Positions 42,447 to 50,980 of a DNA stretch of 64,000 nt are shown here, one piece after another. The stretch spans positions 62,001-126,000 of the forward strand of contig NZ_QMEY01000021.1 in NCBI RefSeq assembly GCF_003315795.1. The letters are read 5' to 3'. The DNA is from Spongiactinospora rosea (lineage in GTDB: Bacteria; Actinomycetota; Actinomycetes; Streptosporangiales; Streptosporangiaceae). The notes beneath the pieces were generated by a model. It worked only from the letters and a program-made list of their open reading frames with translations, searched no databases and was not told where the DNA came from. The position numbers were made by a program, and so were the translations under genes. Every line of letters starts with the position of its first letter. Position 1 is the stretch's first letter.

Positions 42447-43186
42447 CGACCTCACTGCCCGCCCGCGGGACCGTCTTCACCAAGGCCCCCGAGCCGTCCG
42501 ACGAGCTGCGCGCGGCGTTCGAGTCGCTGTCGGTCGCCTCGGTGCACGAGGCGATGGGCCAGCGCAACCTGCTGCGCGGGGTGCGCCCGCTGGTCCCCGG
42601 CACGCGCGCGGTCGGCCGGGCGATCACCGCCCTGGACCTGACCGGCAGCAACCTGACGCTGCACGCGATGCTGGAGGTCGCCCGGCCGGGCGACTTCCTG
42701 GTCTGCACCACCCAGCACGGACCCGCGCCCGGAGCCGTGTGGGGCGCCAACGTCAGCGAATCGGCCCGCTCGCGGGGCCTGGCCGGGGCGGTCATCGAGG
42801 GGCACGCCCGCGACCACGCCGACGTCGAGGCGATCGGTTTTCCGCTGTGGGCGCTCGGGGTCAGCCCGGCGGCCACCGGCAAGACCCGCGCGGGCTGGGG
42901 CAACGTGCCCGTGGTCTGCGCCGGGGCCTACGTACGGCCGGGCGACCTGATCGTCGCCGACGCCGACGGGGTGGCCGTGGTCCCGCTGGAGGACGCCGCG
43001 TGGGTGGCCCGCGCCGCCGAGGCGCGCGACCTGCGCGAGGCCACCACGCTGACGCCGCGCGTCCGCGCCGGGGAGTCGCTGTTCGCCGTACGCGACTGGA
43101 GCGCCAACTTCCCGGCCGACGGCGGCCGATTGATCGACACCGCTTGGAACGAGGGCTTCGCCGAAGCCGGAACGGAGAGCGCATGA
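42443..43186 (+). CDS. RraA/HMG-aldolase family protein (LigK-like)
   Basis: A 247-residue protein of the RraA fold shared by class II HMG/CHA aldolases and the RNase E regulator RraA. Markers are SVASVHEAMGQRNLL, DFLVCTTQHGPAPGAVWGANVS, the substrate loop AVIEGHARDHADVEAIGFPLWA and GDLIVADADGVAVVP. Next to a LigI-like hydrolase, the likely role is retro-aldol cleavage of a 4-carboxy-4-hydroxy-2-oxoadipate-type acid to pyruvate and a keto acid, or oxaloacetate decarboxylation. ATG overlaps the previous stop (ATGA), and its own stop overlaps the next ATG. Confidence 0.85.
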   Translation: MTTSLPARGTVFTKAPEPSDELRAAFESLSVASVHEAMGQRNLLRGVRPLVPGTRAVGRAITALDLTGSNLTLHAMLEVARPGDFLVCTTQHGPAPGAVWGANVSESARSRGLAGAVIEGHARDHADVEAIGFPLWALGVSPAATGKTRAGWGNVPVVCAGAYVRPGDLIVADADGVAVVPLEDAAWVARAAEARDLREATTLTPRVRAGESLFAVRDWSANFPADGGRLIDTAWNEGFAEAGTESA

Positions 43187-44235
43187 AGGCCGTCGTCGCC
43201 CTGGAGACCGGACCGCCCGAGGTCATGCGATGGACGGACGTCGCGCCGCCCGCGGTCGCGCCGGACGAGTGCCTGGTACAGGTCGAGGCGTGCGGCGCCT
43301 GCATGCACGAGGTCCTGGTACGCCGGGGCGACCGCAAGGAGGGCGCGGGCTTCCCGATCATCCCGGGCCACGAGGTCGTCGGCGTGATCGTCGAGGTCGG
43401 CGCGGAGGTCACCGGCTTCGCGGCCGGCGACCGGGTGGTGAGCAACCAGCGCCAGCGGGTCTGCGGCAAGTGCCGCGAGTGCCGGATGGGCCGCGAGACG
43501 CGCTGCCCGCGCAAGGTGTTCCTCGGCGACATCGGCCTGAACGGCGGCTACGCCGAACTCGTCGCCGTCTCCGACGGCAGCCTGGTCAAGGTCCCGCCGG
43601 GCATCACCTCCCCCCACGTCGCCATCGCCTCGTGCGCCATCGGCACCCAGCTCAACGCGCTGCGCGACGTGGCCCACCTGGAACTGGGCGAGACGGTCCT
43701 GGTCACCGGCGCGGGCGGCGGGGTGGGGCTGCACGCCATCCAGCTCGCCAAGGTGTCCGGCGCGCGGGTGATCGCGCAGACCACCTCGGAGGAGAAGGTG
43801 GAGGCCGTCCGCGCGGCCGGGGCCGACGAGATCGTGCTCACCGCCCGCGGCCAGGACTACGCCAAGGACGTACTGGCCGTCACCGACGGCCGGGGCTGCG
43901 ACGTCGTGCTGGAGAACGTCGGCGCGGTGTCCTTCCCGTCCGCCGTCGCCACGCTCGCCCTGCACGGGCGGCTGGTACTCGTCGGCGAGGTGCAGAAGAC
44001 CCCGCCCACCGTGGCCGCGAACCTGAACGGCTGGCGGGCCCGCGACATCACCATCAGGTCGGCGGCCAGCACCACCAGGCGGCAGCTCGAAGACGTACTG
44101 ACCCTGGTGGAACGCGGCCTGGTGACCCCCGTCGTGACCGCCACCCTGCCCATGTCGCAGGCCCCCGAGGCGCACCGGATCCTGGAGAACGGCCAGGCCA
44201 CCGGCAGGATCCTGCTGGTCCCCGACGCCTCCTGA
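43183..44235 (+). CDS. Zinc-dependent alcohol dehydrogenase (MDR family)
   Basis: A 350-residue medium-chain dehydrogenase. Catalytic zinc ligands lie in CGACMHEV (C at about 41) and GHEVVG. The four structural-zinc cysteines lie in VCGKCRECRMGRETRC (about 91-106). The NAD(P) motif is TGAGGGVGLHAIQLA. It oxidises an alcohol or reduces an aldehyde on the pathway of this operon. The substrate is unknown. ATGA overlap with the upstream gene. Confidence 0.92.
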   Translation: MKAVVALETGPPEVMRWTDVAPPAVAPDECLVQVEACGACMHEVLVRRGDRKEGAGFPIIPGHEVVGVIVEVGAEVTGFAAGDRVVSNQRQRVCGKCRECRMGRETRCPRKVFLGDIGLNGGYAELVAVSDGSLVKVPPGITSPHVAIASCAIGTQLNALRDVAHLELGETVLVTGAGGGVGLHAIQLAKVSGARVIAQTTSEEKVEAVRAAGADEIVLTARGQDYAKDVLAVTDGRGCDVVLENVGAVSFPSAVATLALHGRLVLVGEVQKTPPTVAANLNGWRARDITIRSAASTTRRQLEDVLTLVERGLVTPVVTATLPMSQAPEAHRILENGQATGRILLVPDAS

Positions 44236-44265
44236 CATGTCGATGAGTTCTTTGGAGGGACGGCG

Positions 44266-45405
44266 ATGCAAGGGACGGCCATGAAAGGCACCGCGCGGCG
44301 GCGCGTCCGGATCGCGCCCGTGGCGGTCGCGGTCCTCCTGGCGGTGACGGGCTGCGGCGGCGGCGACGCCGCGGGCAAGTCGGCCGAGGAGGGCCAGGGA
44401 CTGCGGACCGTGCGGGTCGCCTTCGCCATCAAGGCGATGAACTCCAGCTTCGCGGCCGTGTCCGTGGCCCGCTACCTGGGCTACTTCAAGGAGGAGGGCC
44501 TGAAGGTGGAGACCGTCTTCACCCCCGGCTCGACCCAGGCCATCCAGTCGGTGTCGGCCGGTCAGGTGGACATCGCCGCGCCGGTACCGCAGTCGCTCAT
44601 CCCGGACGCCGTCACCAACGGCTCCGACCAGCGGATGTTCTTCAACTGGGCACGGGCGCAGGTGGCCCGGCTGGCGGTGCCCGCGGACAGTCCGGCCAAG
44701 GACTGGCCGGACCTCAAAGGCAAGATCATCGGAGCGCAGAGCCTCGGCAGCGGCACCGTGCCGCTGGCGCAGGCGCTGCTGCGCGAGCGCGGCCTGGACC
44801 CGGACAAGGACGTCACCTTCGTGGCCGTCGGCCTGGAGGCCGCCGCCTTCCACGCGCTGCGCAGCGGCCGGGTCCACGCGCTGATGCTGTTCGACTCGCA
44901 GTACGCGGCCATGGAGGGCATCGGCGCCAAGCTCAGGTACTTCAGCTCACCGCTCGCCGACCGCCTGTTCTCGACCGGGTTCTCCGCCAAGCAGTCGTTC
45001 ATGAAGGCCAACCCCAAGGTGATCGAGGGGTTCGGCCGGGCGATGGCGAAGGCCAACGTGTTCGCCACGGCCAACCCGGAGGCCGCGGTCAAGATGATGT
45101 ACGCCACCTACCCCAAGACCAACGTCCCCGGCGTGCCCGAGGACAAGAAACTGGCCGACAACCTGCGCATCCTCAAGGTGCGCACGGAGTACCTGACCTC
45201 CGGCGACCCCTCGGCGAACAAGAACTGGGGCTCCTTCCCCGAGGAGGGCGTCAAGGCGTGGAGCGACTTCTCGGTGAGCACCAAGCTCACCGCCAAGCCC
45301 TTCGAGCCGGACCAGCTGGTGACGAACGACCACGTGCGGGCCTTCAACGACTTCGACATCGCCGCCCTCACGAACACCGCCAGGAACTACAAGTTCGAGG
45401 AGTGA
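44266..45405 (+). CDS. ABC transporter substrate-binding lipoprotein (SsuA/NMT1-like)
   Basis: A 379-residue extracytoplasmic binding protein. The signal ends in lipobox LAVTGC (about residue 27), so it is lipid-anchored. The mature part shows the NMT1/THI5-like pattern VRVAFAIKAMNSSFAAVSVARYLGYFKEEGLKVE, GSTQAIQSVSAGQVDIAAP, and DLKGKIIGAQSLGSG. Such proteins capture sulfonates, aromatic carboxylates, pyrimidine precursors or nitrate. GGAGGG lies 6 nt before the ATG. It follows the dehydrogenase by 30 nt and starts the transporter part of the operon. Confidence 0.9.
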   Translation: MQGTAMKGTARRRVRIAPVAVAVLLAVTGCGGGDAAGKSAEEGQGLRTVRVAFAIKAMNSSFAAVSVARYLGYFKEEGLKVETVFTPGSTQAIQSVSAGQVDIAAPVPQSLIPDAVTNGSDQRMFFNWARAQVARLAVPADSPAKDWPDLKGKIIGAQSLGSGTVPLAQALLRERGLDPDKDVTFVAVGLEAAAFHALRSGRVHALMLFDSQYAAMEGIGAKLRYFSSPLADRLFSTGFSAKQSFMKANPKVIEGFGRAMAKANVFATANPEAAVKMMYATYPKTNVPGVPEDKKLADNLRILKVRTEYLTSGDPSANKNWGSFPEEGVKAWSDFSVSTKLTAKPFEPDQLVTNDHVRAFNDFDIAALTNTARNYKFEE

Positions 45406-45406
45406 C

Positions 45407-46216
45407 ATGGCGACGGCACGGCACGCGGTCGAACTGGCCGGCCTGCGGCACGTCTTCCCCGGCCGGGGGCGGTCGGTACAGGCGATGGAGGCGGTCAGGA
45501 ACGTCGATCTGACCGTCGAACCCGGGGAGTTCGTGAGCATCGTCGGGCCCAGCGGCTGCGGCAAGAGCACGATCCTGAAGATGATCGCCGGGCTGCTGCG
45601 GCCCACCGAAGGCGGCGTACGGGTCTGGGGCGAGGAGGTCACCGGCCCGCGCCGGGAGATCGGCATCGCGCTCCAGGACGCGACGCTGCTGCCCTGGCGG
45701 GACGTGGTGGGAAACTGCCTGCTCCCGGTGGAGCTGCACGGCAAGGTCACCGACGAGGCCCGCGAGCGGGTCGCCGGACTGCTAAAACGGGCCGGGCTCG
45801 CCGGGTTCGAGACCCGGCGGCCCAAGGAGCTGTCCGGCGGGATGCGCCAGCGCGTGGCGATCTGCCGGGCGCTGGCCGACGATCCGACGTTGCTGCTGCT
45901 CGACGAACCGTTCGGCGCGCTGGACGCGCTGACCAGGGAGCAGATGAACATCGACCTGAACCGGATCTGGCGGGAGACCGGCAAGACCGCGATCCTGATC
46001 ACGCACGGCATCGAGGAGGCCGTGCTGCTGTCCACCCGCGTGGTCCTGCTGTCCGAACGGCCGGGCACGATCGTGGACGTCATCACGCCGCCGTTCCCGC
46101 CCACCCGGACCAGGGAACTGCTGTCGCGTCCGGAGTTCGCCGAGGTGTGCGGCCAGGTACGTGATCGCCTGTTCGCGGGCGAGCGGGCGGCTTCTGCGAC
46201 GGAGACGGGCGCGTGA
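45407..46216 (+). CDS. ABC transporter ATP-binding subunit (SsuB/TauB-like)
   Basis: A 269-residue importer ATPase: Walker A GPSGCGKST, Q-loop IGIALQDATLLPWRDVVGN (the LLPW motif is typical of the Ssu/Tau group), signature LSGGMRQR, Walker B LLLLDEPFGALD, and H-loop THG. One nucleotide separates it from the binding-protein gene, and its stop overlaps the next GTG by 4 nt. It energises the two permeases downstream. Confidence 0.95.
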   Translation: MATARHAVELAGLRHVFPGRGRSVQAMEAVRNVDLTVEPGEFVSIVGPSGCGKSTILKMIAGLLRPTEGGVRVWGEEVTGPRREIGIALQDATLLPWRDVVGNCLLPVELHGKVTDEARERVAGLLKRAGLAGFETRRPKELSGGMRQRVAICRALADDPTLLLLDEPFGALDALTREQMNIDLNRIWRETGKTAILITHGIEEAVLLSTRVVLLSERPGTIVDVITPPFPPTRTRELLSRPEFAEVCGQVRDRLFAGERAASATETGA

Positions 46217-46971
46217 GCCTCCAGGCCTGGCTGCGGTGGGGCGTACTGCTGGTGACCACTGCGGTCCTGCTGCTGTGCTGGCAGACGCTGCCGACCGGCG
46301 GACCCGGCGGCACCCTGCCCAAACTGGACGCCGTGCTGGCGGCGTTCGGCCCGTCCGCCGAGTGGGACGTCTACCTGCGCGCGCTGCGGACCACCTTGAT
46401 CGAGGCGTTCGCCGGGCTGGCGATCGGCTTCGTGGCCGGGGTGGTGTTCGGGGTGCTGCTGGGCGAGTCGCCGGTACTCCGCCGCGGCTTCTACCCCTAC
46501 GCGCTGGCGCTCCAGGCGCTGCCGCCGATCGCGCTCGCGCCGATCTTCGTGATCTGGTTCGGCCTGGGCGTGGAGTCCAAGATCGGGCTGGTGGCCGCCG
46601 CCACGCTGTTCCCCATCCTGGTGAGCACGATGACGGGCGTCGCGCAGACCGACCCCGTGCGGATCGAGATGGCCACGGCCTTCGCCGCCACCAAGGCGCA
46701 GATCCGCCGCAAGATCGTGTTCCCCGGCCTGGTCGTGCCGATCTTCTCCGGGCTGGAGATCTCCATCGTGCTGTCGTTCCTGGCCGCCATCACCGGGGAG
46801 CTGATCAGCGCGAACGCCGGAGTCGGCGTGATCTTGGAGGTCTACCAGCGGGACTACCGGCTGGCCGAGGAGTTCGCCGTGCTGATGATCCTGGTCGTGG
46901 TCGGGCTGCTGCTCGCGCTGTTGACCCGGATCGCCCGGCGGGCCGTACTGGAGCGGATGCCCCATGAGTGA
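46213..46971 (+). CDS. ABC transporter permease 1 (SsuC-like)
   Basis: A 252-residue inner-membrane subunit with about six helices. The cytoplasmic EAA-type loop is VRIEMATAFAATKAQIRRKIVFPGLVVPIFSGLEI. FAGLAIGFVAGVVFGVLLGESPVLRRGFYPY is typical of the BPD_transp_1 Ssu/Tau group. GTG overlaps the ATPase stop (GTGA). Paired with a second, similar permease, it probably forms a heterodimer rather than the usual SsuC homodimer. Confidence 0.93.
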   Translation: MSLQAWLRWGVLLVTTAVLLLCWQTLPTGGPGGTLPKLDAVLAAFGPSAEWDVYLRALRTTLIEAFAGLAIGFVAGVVFGVLLGESPVLRRGFYPYALALQALPPIALAPIFVIWFGLGVESKIGLVAAATLFPILVSTMTGVAQTDPVRIEMATAFAATKAQIRRKIVFPGLVVPIFSGLEISIVLSFLAAITGELISANAGVGVILEVYQRDYRLAEEFAVLMILVVVGLLLALLTRIARRAVLERMPHE

Positions 46972-47761
46972 CGTGTCCGGACGCAGAGTCTCGCCGCTGC
47001 GCAACGTGGTGCGGCTGGCCGGGCCGCCGGTGGCGGTCGGGGTGGGCGCGGTCCTGCTGTTGCAGTTCGTGCTGGCCCGCTTCCAGATCAGCGGGATCAT
47101 CATCCCGCGGCCCACCGACGTCTTCGAGGTGATGCGCTCGGAGATCTTCGTCGAGCAGATCGGGCTGAGCGTGTGGCAGACCTGGCAGGCGACGCTGATC
47201 GGCTTCGCGCTGGGCGGCGGGGCCGGGGTGCTGCTGGGCATCGGGATGAACGAGTCCAAGCTGGTGCGCTTCGTGCTCTATCCGTACGTCGTGGCGTTCC
47301 AGTCGCTGCCGAAGATCGCACTGGCTCCGGTGTTCGCGCTGTGGCTGGGCTTCGGGCTGACCATGAAGTTCAGCTTCGCGGCGATGCTGGCCTTCTTCCC
47401 CGCGGTGATCGCCACGCTGAGCGCGCTGTCCACGGTCGCCACCATGCGGCTGGAAATGGCGACGGCGTTCTGCGCCGGGCGGGGGCAGCTCTTCATGCGG
47501 ATCTCGCTGCCGTCGGCGGTGCCCGGGATCGTGTCCGGGCTGGAGATCAGCATGGCGTTCGCGCTGATCGGGGCGATCGTCGGGGAGTTCATCTCGCCGT
47601 CCAGCGGGCTGGGGCAACTGCTTCTGACCTACAGCGAGAGCATCAACGTGGCGGCCGAGTTCGCCGTGCTGCTGGTCCTCATGCTGCTCGGCGTGGCACA
47701 GAACAAGCTGCTGTTCGGCGCGGTACGGCTGGCGGCCCGGCGGTTCTTCGAGCCGGCGTGA
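46964..47761 (+). CDS. ABC transporter permease 2 (SsuC-like)
   Basis: A 265-residue permease similar to the preceding one, with an EAA loop RLEMATAFCAGRGQLFMRISLPSAVPGIVSGLEI and six predicted helices. It overlaps the previous gene by 8 nt, and its stop overlaps the next GTG by 4 nt. Two distinct permeases with one ATPase and one binding protein make a complete importer. Confidence 0.93.
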   Translation: MSDVSGRRVSPLRNVVRLAGPPVAVGVGAVLLLQFVLARFQISGIIIPRPTDVFEVMRSEIFVEQIGLSVWQTWQATLIGFALGGGAGVLLGIGMNESKLVRFVLYPYVVAFQSLPKIALAPVFALWLGFGLTMKFSFAAMLAFFPAVIATLSALSTVATMRLEMATAFCAGRGQLFMRISLPSAVPGIVSGLEISMAFALIGAIVGEFISPSSGLGQLLLTYSESINVAAEFAVLLVLMLLGVAQNKLLFGAVRLAARRFFEPA

Positions 47762-48888
47762 CGTACGACCTGGTGCTCGCCGGGGGTTCGGTGCTGGACC
47801 CGGCCGAGGGCCTTGCCGGGCGGTACGACGTGGGCCTGCGCGATGGGCTGATCGCCGACATCCGCGCCGGGCTGGACACCGCGGGCGCGCCGGTGTTCGA
47901 CGCGGGCGGCCTTCTGGTCGTACCGGGGCTGGTGGACGGGCACGCGCACGTCTACCCGGGCGTGACGCCGATGGGCGCGTGGCCGGACGACATCTGCCCC
48001 GGCGGCGGCGTCACGACGGTGGTGGACGGCGGCAGTGCCGGGACCGGCGCCTTCCCCGGGTTCCTGCGCCGGGTCGTGGCGGGCTCGCGTACCCGGGTGC
48101 TGTGCCACCTGCACCTGTCCCGCGCCGGGCTCACCGGCGAGGCGGGCGAGGCGGGCGAGCTGCGTCCCGACCTGGTGGACCCGGACGGGGTGGCGGCGGC
48201 GCTGCGCGAGCACCCCGAGGTCGCAGTGGGGATCAAGTTACGGCTGTCGCAGCGGTTCACCGGCGGGCCGTGCCTGCCCATGCTGCGGCTGGGTGCCAAG
48301 GTCGCCGCCGAGACGGGCCGCCCGCTGCACGTCCACATCGGCGCGACGGTGGAGAGCCCCGCCGAGTTCCTGCCGCTGCTCTCGGCGGGCGACATCGTGA
48401 CCCACTACCAGACGCCGCGCCCGCACGGGCTGCTGGACGAGCGCGGCGTGCTGCTGCCCGCGGTCAGGCGGGCCAGGGAGCGCGGGGTGCTGTTCGACTG
48501 CGGGCACGGGATGACGCACTTCAGCTTCCGGGTCGCCGAGGCGCTGCTCGCGCAGGGGTTCCCGCCGGACACGATCAGCAGTGACGTCAGCGCCCGGTCC
48601 TTCGCCGAGCTGCGACCGGGGCTGCTCACGGTCATGAACAAGTGGCTGGCGCTGGGCCTGACCCCGGCCGAGGTGATCAGGGCGGCCACGTCCCGCCCGG
48701 CCGCCGCGCTCGGCCTGGCCAGAGGGGCCGGGCGGCTGCGGGTCGGCGGCGTGGCGGACGTGGCGGTGCTGGCGTGGGAGGAGGGCGCGTTCGCGTACGG
48801 CGACGCCGAGGGCGAGCGCCGGGAGACGGACCGCAGGTGGCGGCCAGTGGCCACGGTCAGGGCCGGACGGCTCCACCGGGCTCTGTGA
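47758..48888 (+). CDS. Dihydroorotase-like amidohydrolase/deacetylase
   Basis: A 376-residue TIM-barrel metallohydrolase with the small N- and C-terminal beta domain (YDLVLAGGSVLDPAEG ... VGGVADVAVLAWEEG). Metal ligands: HAH in VDGHAHVYPG, Lys in VGIKLRLS (candidate carboxylated lysine), His in HVHIGAT, His in THYQTP, and Asp in SSDVSAR. It matches the amidohydrolase/deacetylase family (EF_0837-type) more than true dihydroorotase. It is the last gene of the operon, GTGA-coupled to permease 2, so it probably acts on the imported compound, for instance by cleaving an amide or cyclic imide. Confidence 0.88.
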   Translation: MTYDLVLAGGSVLDPAEGLAGRYDVGLRDGLIADIRAGLDTAGAPVFDAGGLLVVPGLVDGHAHVYPGVTPMGAWPDDICPGGGVTTVVDGGSAGTGAFPGFLRRVVAGSRTRVLCHLHLSRAGLTGEAGEAGELRPDLVDPDGVAAALREHPEVAVGIKLRLSQRFTGGPCLPMLRLGAKVAAETGRPLHVHIGATVESPAEFLPLLSAGDIVTHYQTPRPHGLLDERGVLLPAVRRARERGVLFDCGHGMTHFSFRVAEALLAQGFPPDTISSDVSARSFAELRPGLLTVMNKWLALGLTPAEVIRAATSRPAAALGLARGAGRLRVGGVADVAVLAWEEGAFAYGDAEGERRETDRRWRPVATVRAGRLHRAL

Positions 48889-48942
48889 CCTGCCGATCCT
48901 TGCGTATCCGGCAAGGCGGCTCGCGGGCGGGGTGTGCGGCGG

Positions 48943-49148
48943 GGAGGATCACCCAGCCGTCGCTGTTCGCCGGGGGCGCGCTGGACGCGTCCACGACGTG
49001 GCTGATGAACGCCATCAAGGCGTATCCGGTCACGCTTCCCGGTCTGGTCGGGTCTCATATCCTGGACGGCTGCGGCCACTGGATCCAGCAGGAACGGCCG
49101 GAGCGGATCAACGAACTGCTGATCGACTGGCTGGCCGGGCTGTCATAA
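48943..49148 (+). pseudogene. C-terminal remnant of an epoxide-hydrolase-type alpha/beta hydrolase
   Basis: About 65 codons read ITQPSLFAGGALDASTTWL and onward to LVGSHILDGCGHWIQQERP, the acid-to-histidine end (Asp in GALDAS, His in GCGHWIQQERP) of epoxide-hydrolase-like enzymes, followed by a normal stop. Upstream of it the frame turns into the shadow of the preceding gene, with no start, no GxDxG nucleophile and no N-terminal domain. The bulk of the gene is therefore deleted. The adjacent 49149-49316 stretch is AT-richer and probably carries the promoter of the next gene. Confidence 0.75.
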
Positions 49149-49316
49149 CGGGCGCCTCTGTCATAAATGGCATCCGACTGACGTCTGGTCTGCCGGTCAA
49201 ATTTCGGTTAGAGAACTTATATCGGTTCCTCCTAGTCTCACCCAGAGACGCTGGTTCTGTTCGGCAATGGGACGTTCTGCCGTCGTGCACCACAACCGCA
49301 CGTGAAAGGAAGTCAC

Positions 49317-49619
49317 ATGAAGCTGAAGTTCGCCACAGGGGCGCTGCTCGCGACCGGGATCCTCCTGCTGGCCGCCAACCCCGCCGCGGCGGCGACCGGA
49401 AAGCTGGAGTTGCACAACGCGAGCATCGCCATCCTCTACACCGACCCGCCGAAGGGTTGCCACGGCGGCCCCGGCGCGGGCACGACCGTGTCCAACCGGA
49501 CCGACAGCCGGGTTCTGCTGTTCCCCGACGAACGCTGCCTGTCCAGGGTCTACTGGCCGGTCGAGCCCGGCGAGGTGGTCCGGGGCCGCAATGTCGGCAG
49601 TGTGCAGGTCCTGCACTGA
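49317..49619 (+). CDS. Small secreted protein
   Basis: A 100-residue protein with a Sec signal peptide (MKLKFATGALLATGILLLAANPAAAA). The mature part has two cysteines (GCHGGP, RCLSR) that could pair. It is beta-rich (GKLELHNASIAILY, VYWPVEPGEVVRGR) and might be a small beta-sandwich. AAAGGAAG precedes the ATG at 49317. No family recognised. Confidence 0.7.
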   Translation: MKLKFATGALLATGILLLAANPAAAATGKLELHNASIAILYTDPPKGCHGGPGAGTTVSNRTDSRVLLFPDERCLSRVYWPVEPGEVVRGRNVGSVQVLH

Positions 49620-49694
49620 CGTGTGCCTCGGGGCGGGCGCCGGGGGGCACGGTATGATCCCGGCGTCCCGCCCTGTGAAAGGAGTACGGTCCGC

Positions 49695-50309
49695 GTGAGC
49701 CCGTCCCTCGACGTCCCCGTGCTGCACGGCTCGCTCGTCCGGCTTGAGCCGCTGACCACGGGCCACGCCCCCGACCTGGCGAAGGCCGCGGAAGAGGACC
49801 GCTCGTCCTACGGGTTCACGATGGTCCCGCGGGCCGGCGAGGTCGATGACTGGCTGCTCATGCACCTCGCCCGTTCGGCGGAAGGGGTCACGCCGTTCGC
49901 GCAGGTCCGCGTCTCGGACGGGATGGCGGTGGGCTGCACCTCGTACTGCACGCCGCGATACTGGCCCGGACGTGCCGACCTGAGCGCGCTGGAGATCGGC
50001 TGGACCTGGCTCTCCGGATCGGCCCAGGGCACCGGCATCAACCTGGAGGCCAAGCTCCTCCTGCTCACGTACGCCTTCGAGACGCTGGACCTCGCCCGCG
50101 TCGACCTCAAGACCGACGCGCGGAACGAGCGCTCCCGCCGGGCGATCCAGCGCCTCGGCGCGCGGTTCGAGGGCGTGCTGCGCCAGTGGTCGCCGTCGTG
50201 GGCCGCCGGTGAGGTGGGCATGCTGCGCGACTCGGCCATGTTCTCCGTGATCGCCGCCGAGTGGCCGGAGGTGAAGGCGGGCCTGCGGGCCCGGCTCACC
50301 GGGGCGTAG
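49695..50309 (+). CDS. GNAT family N-acetyltransferase
   Basis: A 204-residue acetyltransferase of the RimJ/RimL-like group. It starts with VLHGSLVRLEPLTTGHAPDL and contains LEIGWTWLSGSAQGTGINLEAKLLLLTYAFETLDLARVDLKTDARNERSRRAIQRLGARFEGVLR. The acetyl-CoA loop is SAQGTGIN, and ARNERSRRAIQRLG is the family-typical N-x-x-S helix. GTG at 49695 has GAAAGGAG about 10 nt upstream. The target amine is unknown. Confidence 0.87.
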   Translation: MSPSLDVPVLHGSLVRLEPLTTGHAPDLAKAAEEDRSSYGFTMVPRAGEVDDWLLMHLARSAEGVTPFAQVRVSDGMAVGCTSYCTPRYWPGRADLSALEIGWTWLSGSAQGTGINLEAKLLLLTYAFETLDLARVDLKTDARNERSRRAIQRLGARFEGVLRQWSPSWAAGEVGMLRDSAMFSVIAAEWPEVKAGLRARLTGA

Positions 50310-50353
50310 GCCCCGCGGCAGGTTTCTTGCGCGCGGCCGGAAATGATGCCTTC

Positions 50354-50405
50354 TGTCGGCACATAAGCAGGGTGTCGGAATTTTGTACCGACATCTTGTA
50401 CCGAC
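50354..50405 (+). promoter_or_regulatory. Repeats upstream of the ECF sigma gene
   Basis: TTGTACCGAC occurs twice 13 bp apart (50383 and 50396), and TGTCGG twice 19 bp apart (50354 and 50373). Direct repeats in the 50 bp before an ECF sigma gene suggest its own promoter or an activator site. The strong ribosome site GAGGAGG at 50406 drives a 6-codon frame (ATG 50419) that overlaps the sigma ATG. Confidence 0.45.
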
Positions 50406-50431
50406 GAGGAGGCCGGGCATGGGAACCGCCC

Positions 50432-50980
50432 ATGGATGACGATCTCACGGCCGGGTTCGAGGCCGTCTACCGTGAGACGTACGGCCGGATCACGGCCTAC
50501 GCCGCGCGCCGCTGCGACACCCCGCAGGACGCGGCGGACGTGGTGGCCGAGACCTTCGCCATCGCCTGGCGGAGGCTGGGCGACATGCCCACCGGCGAGG
50601 GCGCGCTGCCGTGGCTGTACGGCGTGGCGCGCAGGGTCCTCGCCAACCACCGCCGCGGCGAGGTACGCCGCCAGGCGCGCAATGTCGAGCTGGACGCCGA
50701 ACTGGCCGACCTGTACTCCGGCTCGCCCGAGACCGGGATCGAGCTGAACGCCATCACCGGCGCCTTCCAGAGCCTGTCCGACGACGATCGCGAACTGCTG
50801 GCGCTGATCGCCTGGGAGGGACTGGGCCGCGAGGAGATCGCCACGGCCCTTGGCCTGTCCCGCAACGCCGTACGGATCAGGTTGCACCGCGCGCGCAGGC
50901 GCTTCTCCCGCGCGCTCGCCGAGGCGGGCGTCGAGCCCCTACCCCAGAACCGGCTGCTGCCAGTGGAGAGGTCGCTGTGA
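50432..50980 (+). CDS. ECF-type RNA polymerase sigma factor
   Basis: A 182-residue sigma-70 family protein with region 2 (FEAVYRETYGRITAYAARRCDTPQDAADVVAETFAIAWRRLGDMP) and region 4 (LSDDDRELLALIAWEGLGREEIATALGLSRNAVRIRLHRARRRF), separated by a variable linker. This size and domain set is typical of SigE/ECF factors. Its ATG is poorly placed for a ribosome site, but a 6-codon frame with a strong site ends across it, so translation may be by coupling. The following membrane protein overlaps the stop by 4 nt. Confidence 0.92.
   Translation: MDDDLTAGFEAVYRETYGRITAYAARRCDTPQDAADVVAETFAIAWRRLGDMPTGEGALPWLYGVARRVLANHRRGEVRRQARNVELDAELADLYSGSPETGIELNAITGAFQSLSDDDRELLALIAWEGLGREEIATALGLSRNAVRIRLHRARRRFSRALAEAGVEPLPQNRLLPVERSL

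Noticed and set aside
41544..48888. Complete protocatechuate 4,5-cleavage pathway
   Set aside because: Only LigI- and LigK-like proteins are present. The ring-cleavage dioxygenase (LigAB), the semialdehyde dehydrogenase (LigC) and the LigJ hydratase are missing from the window.
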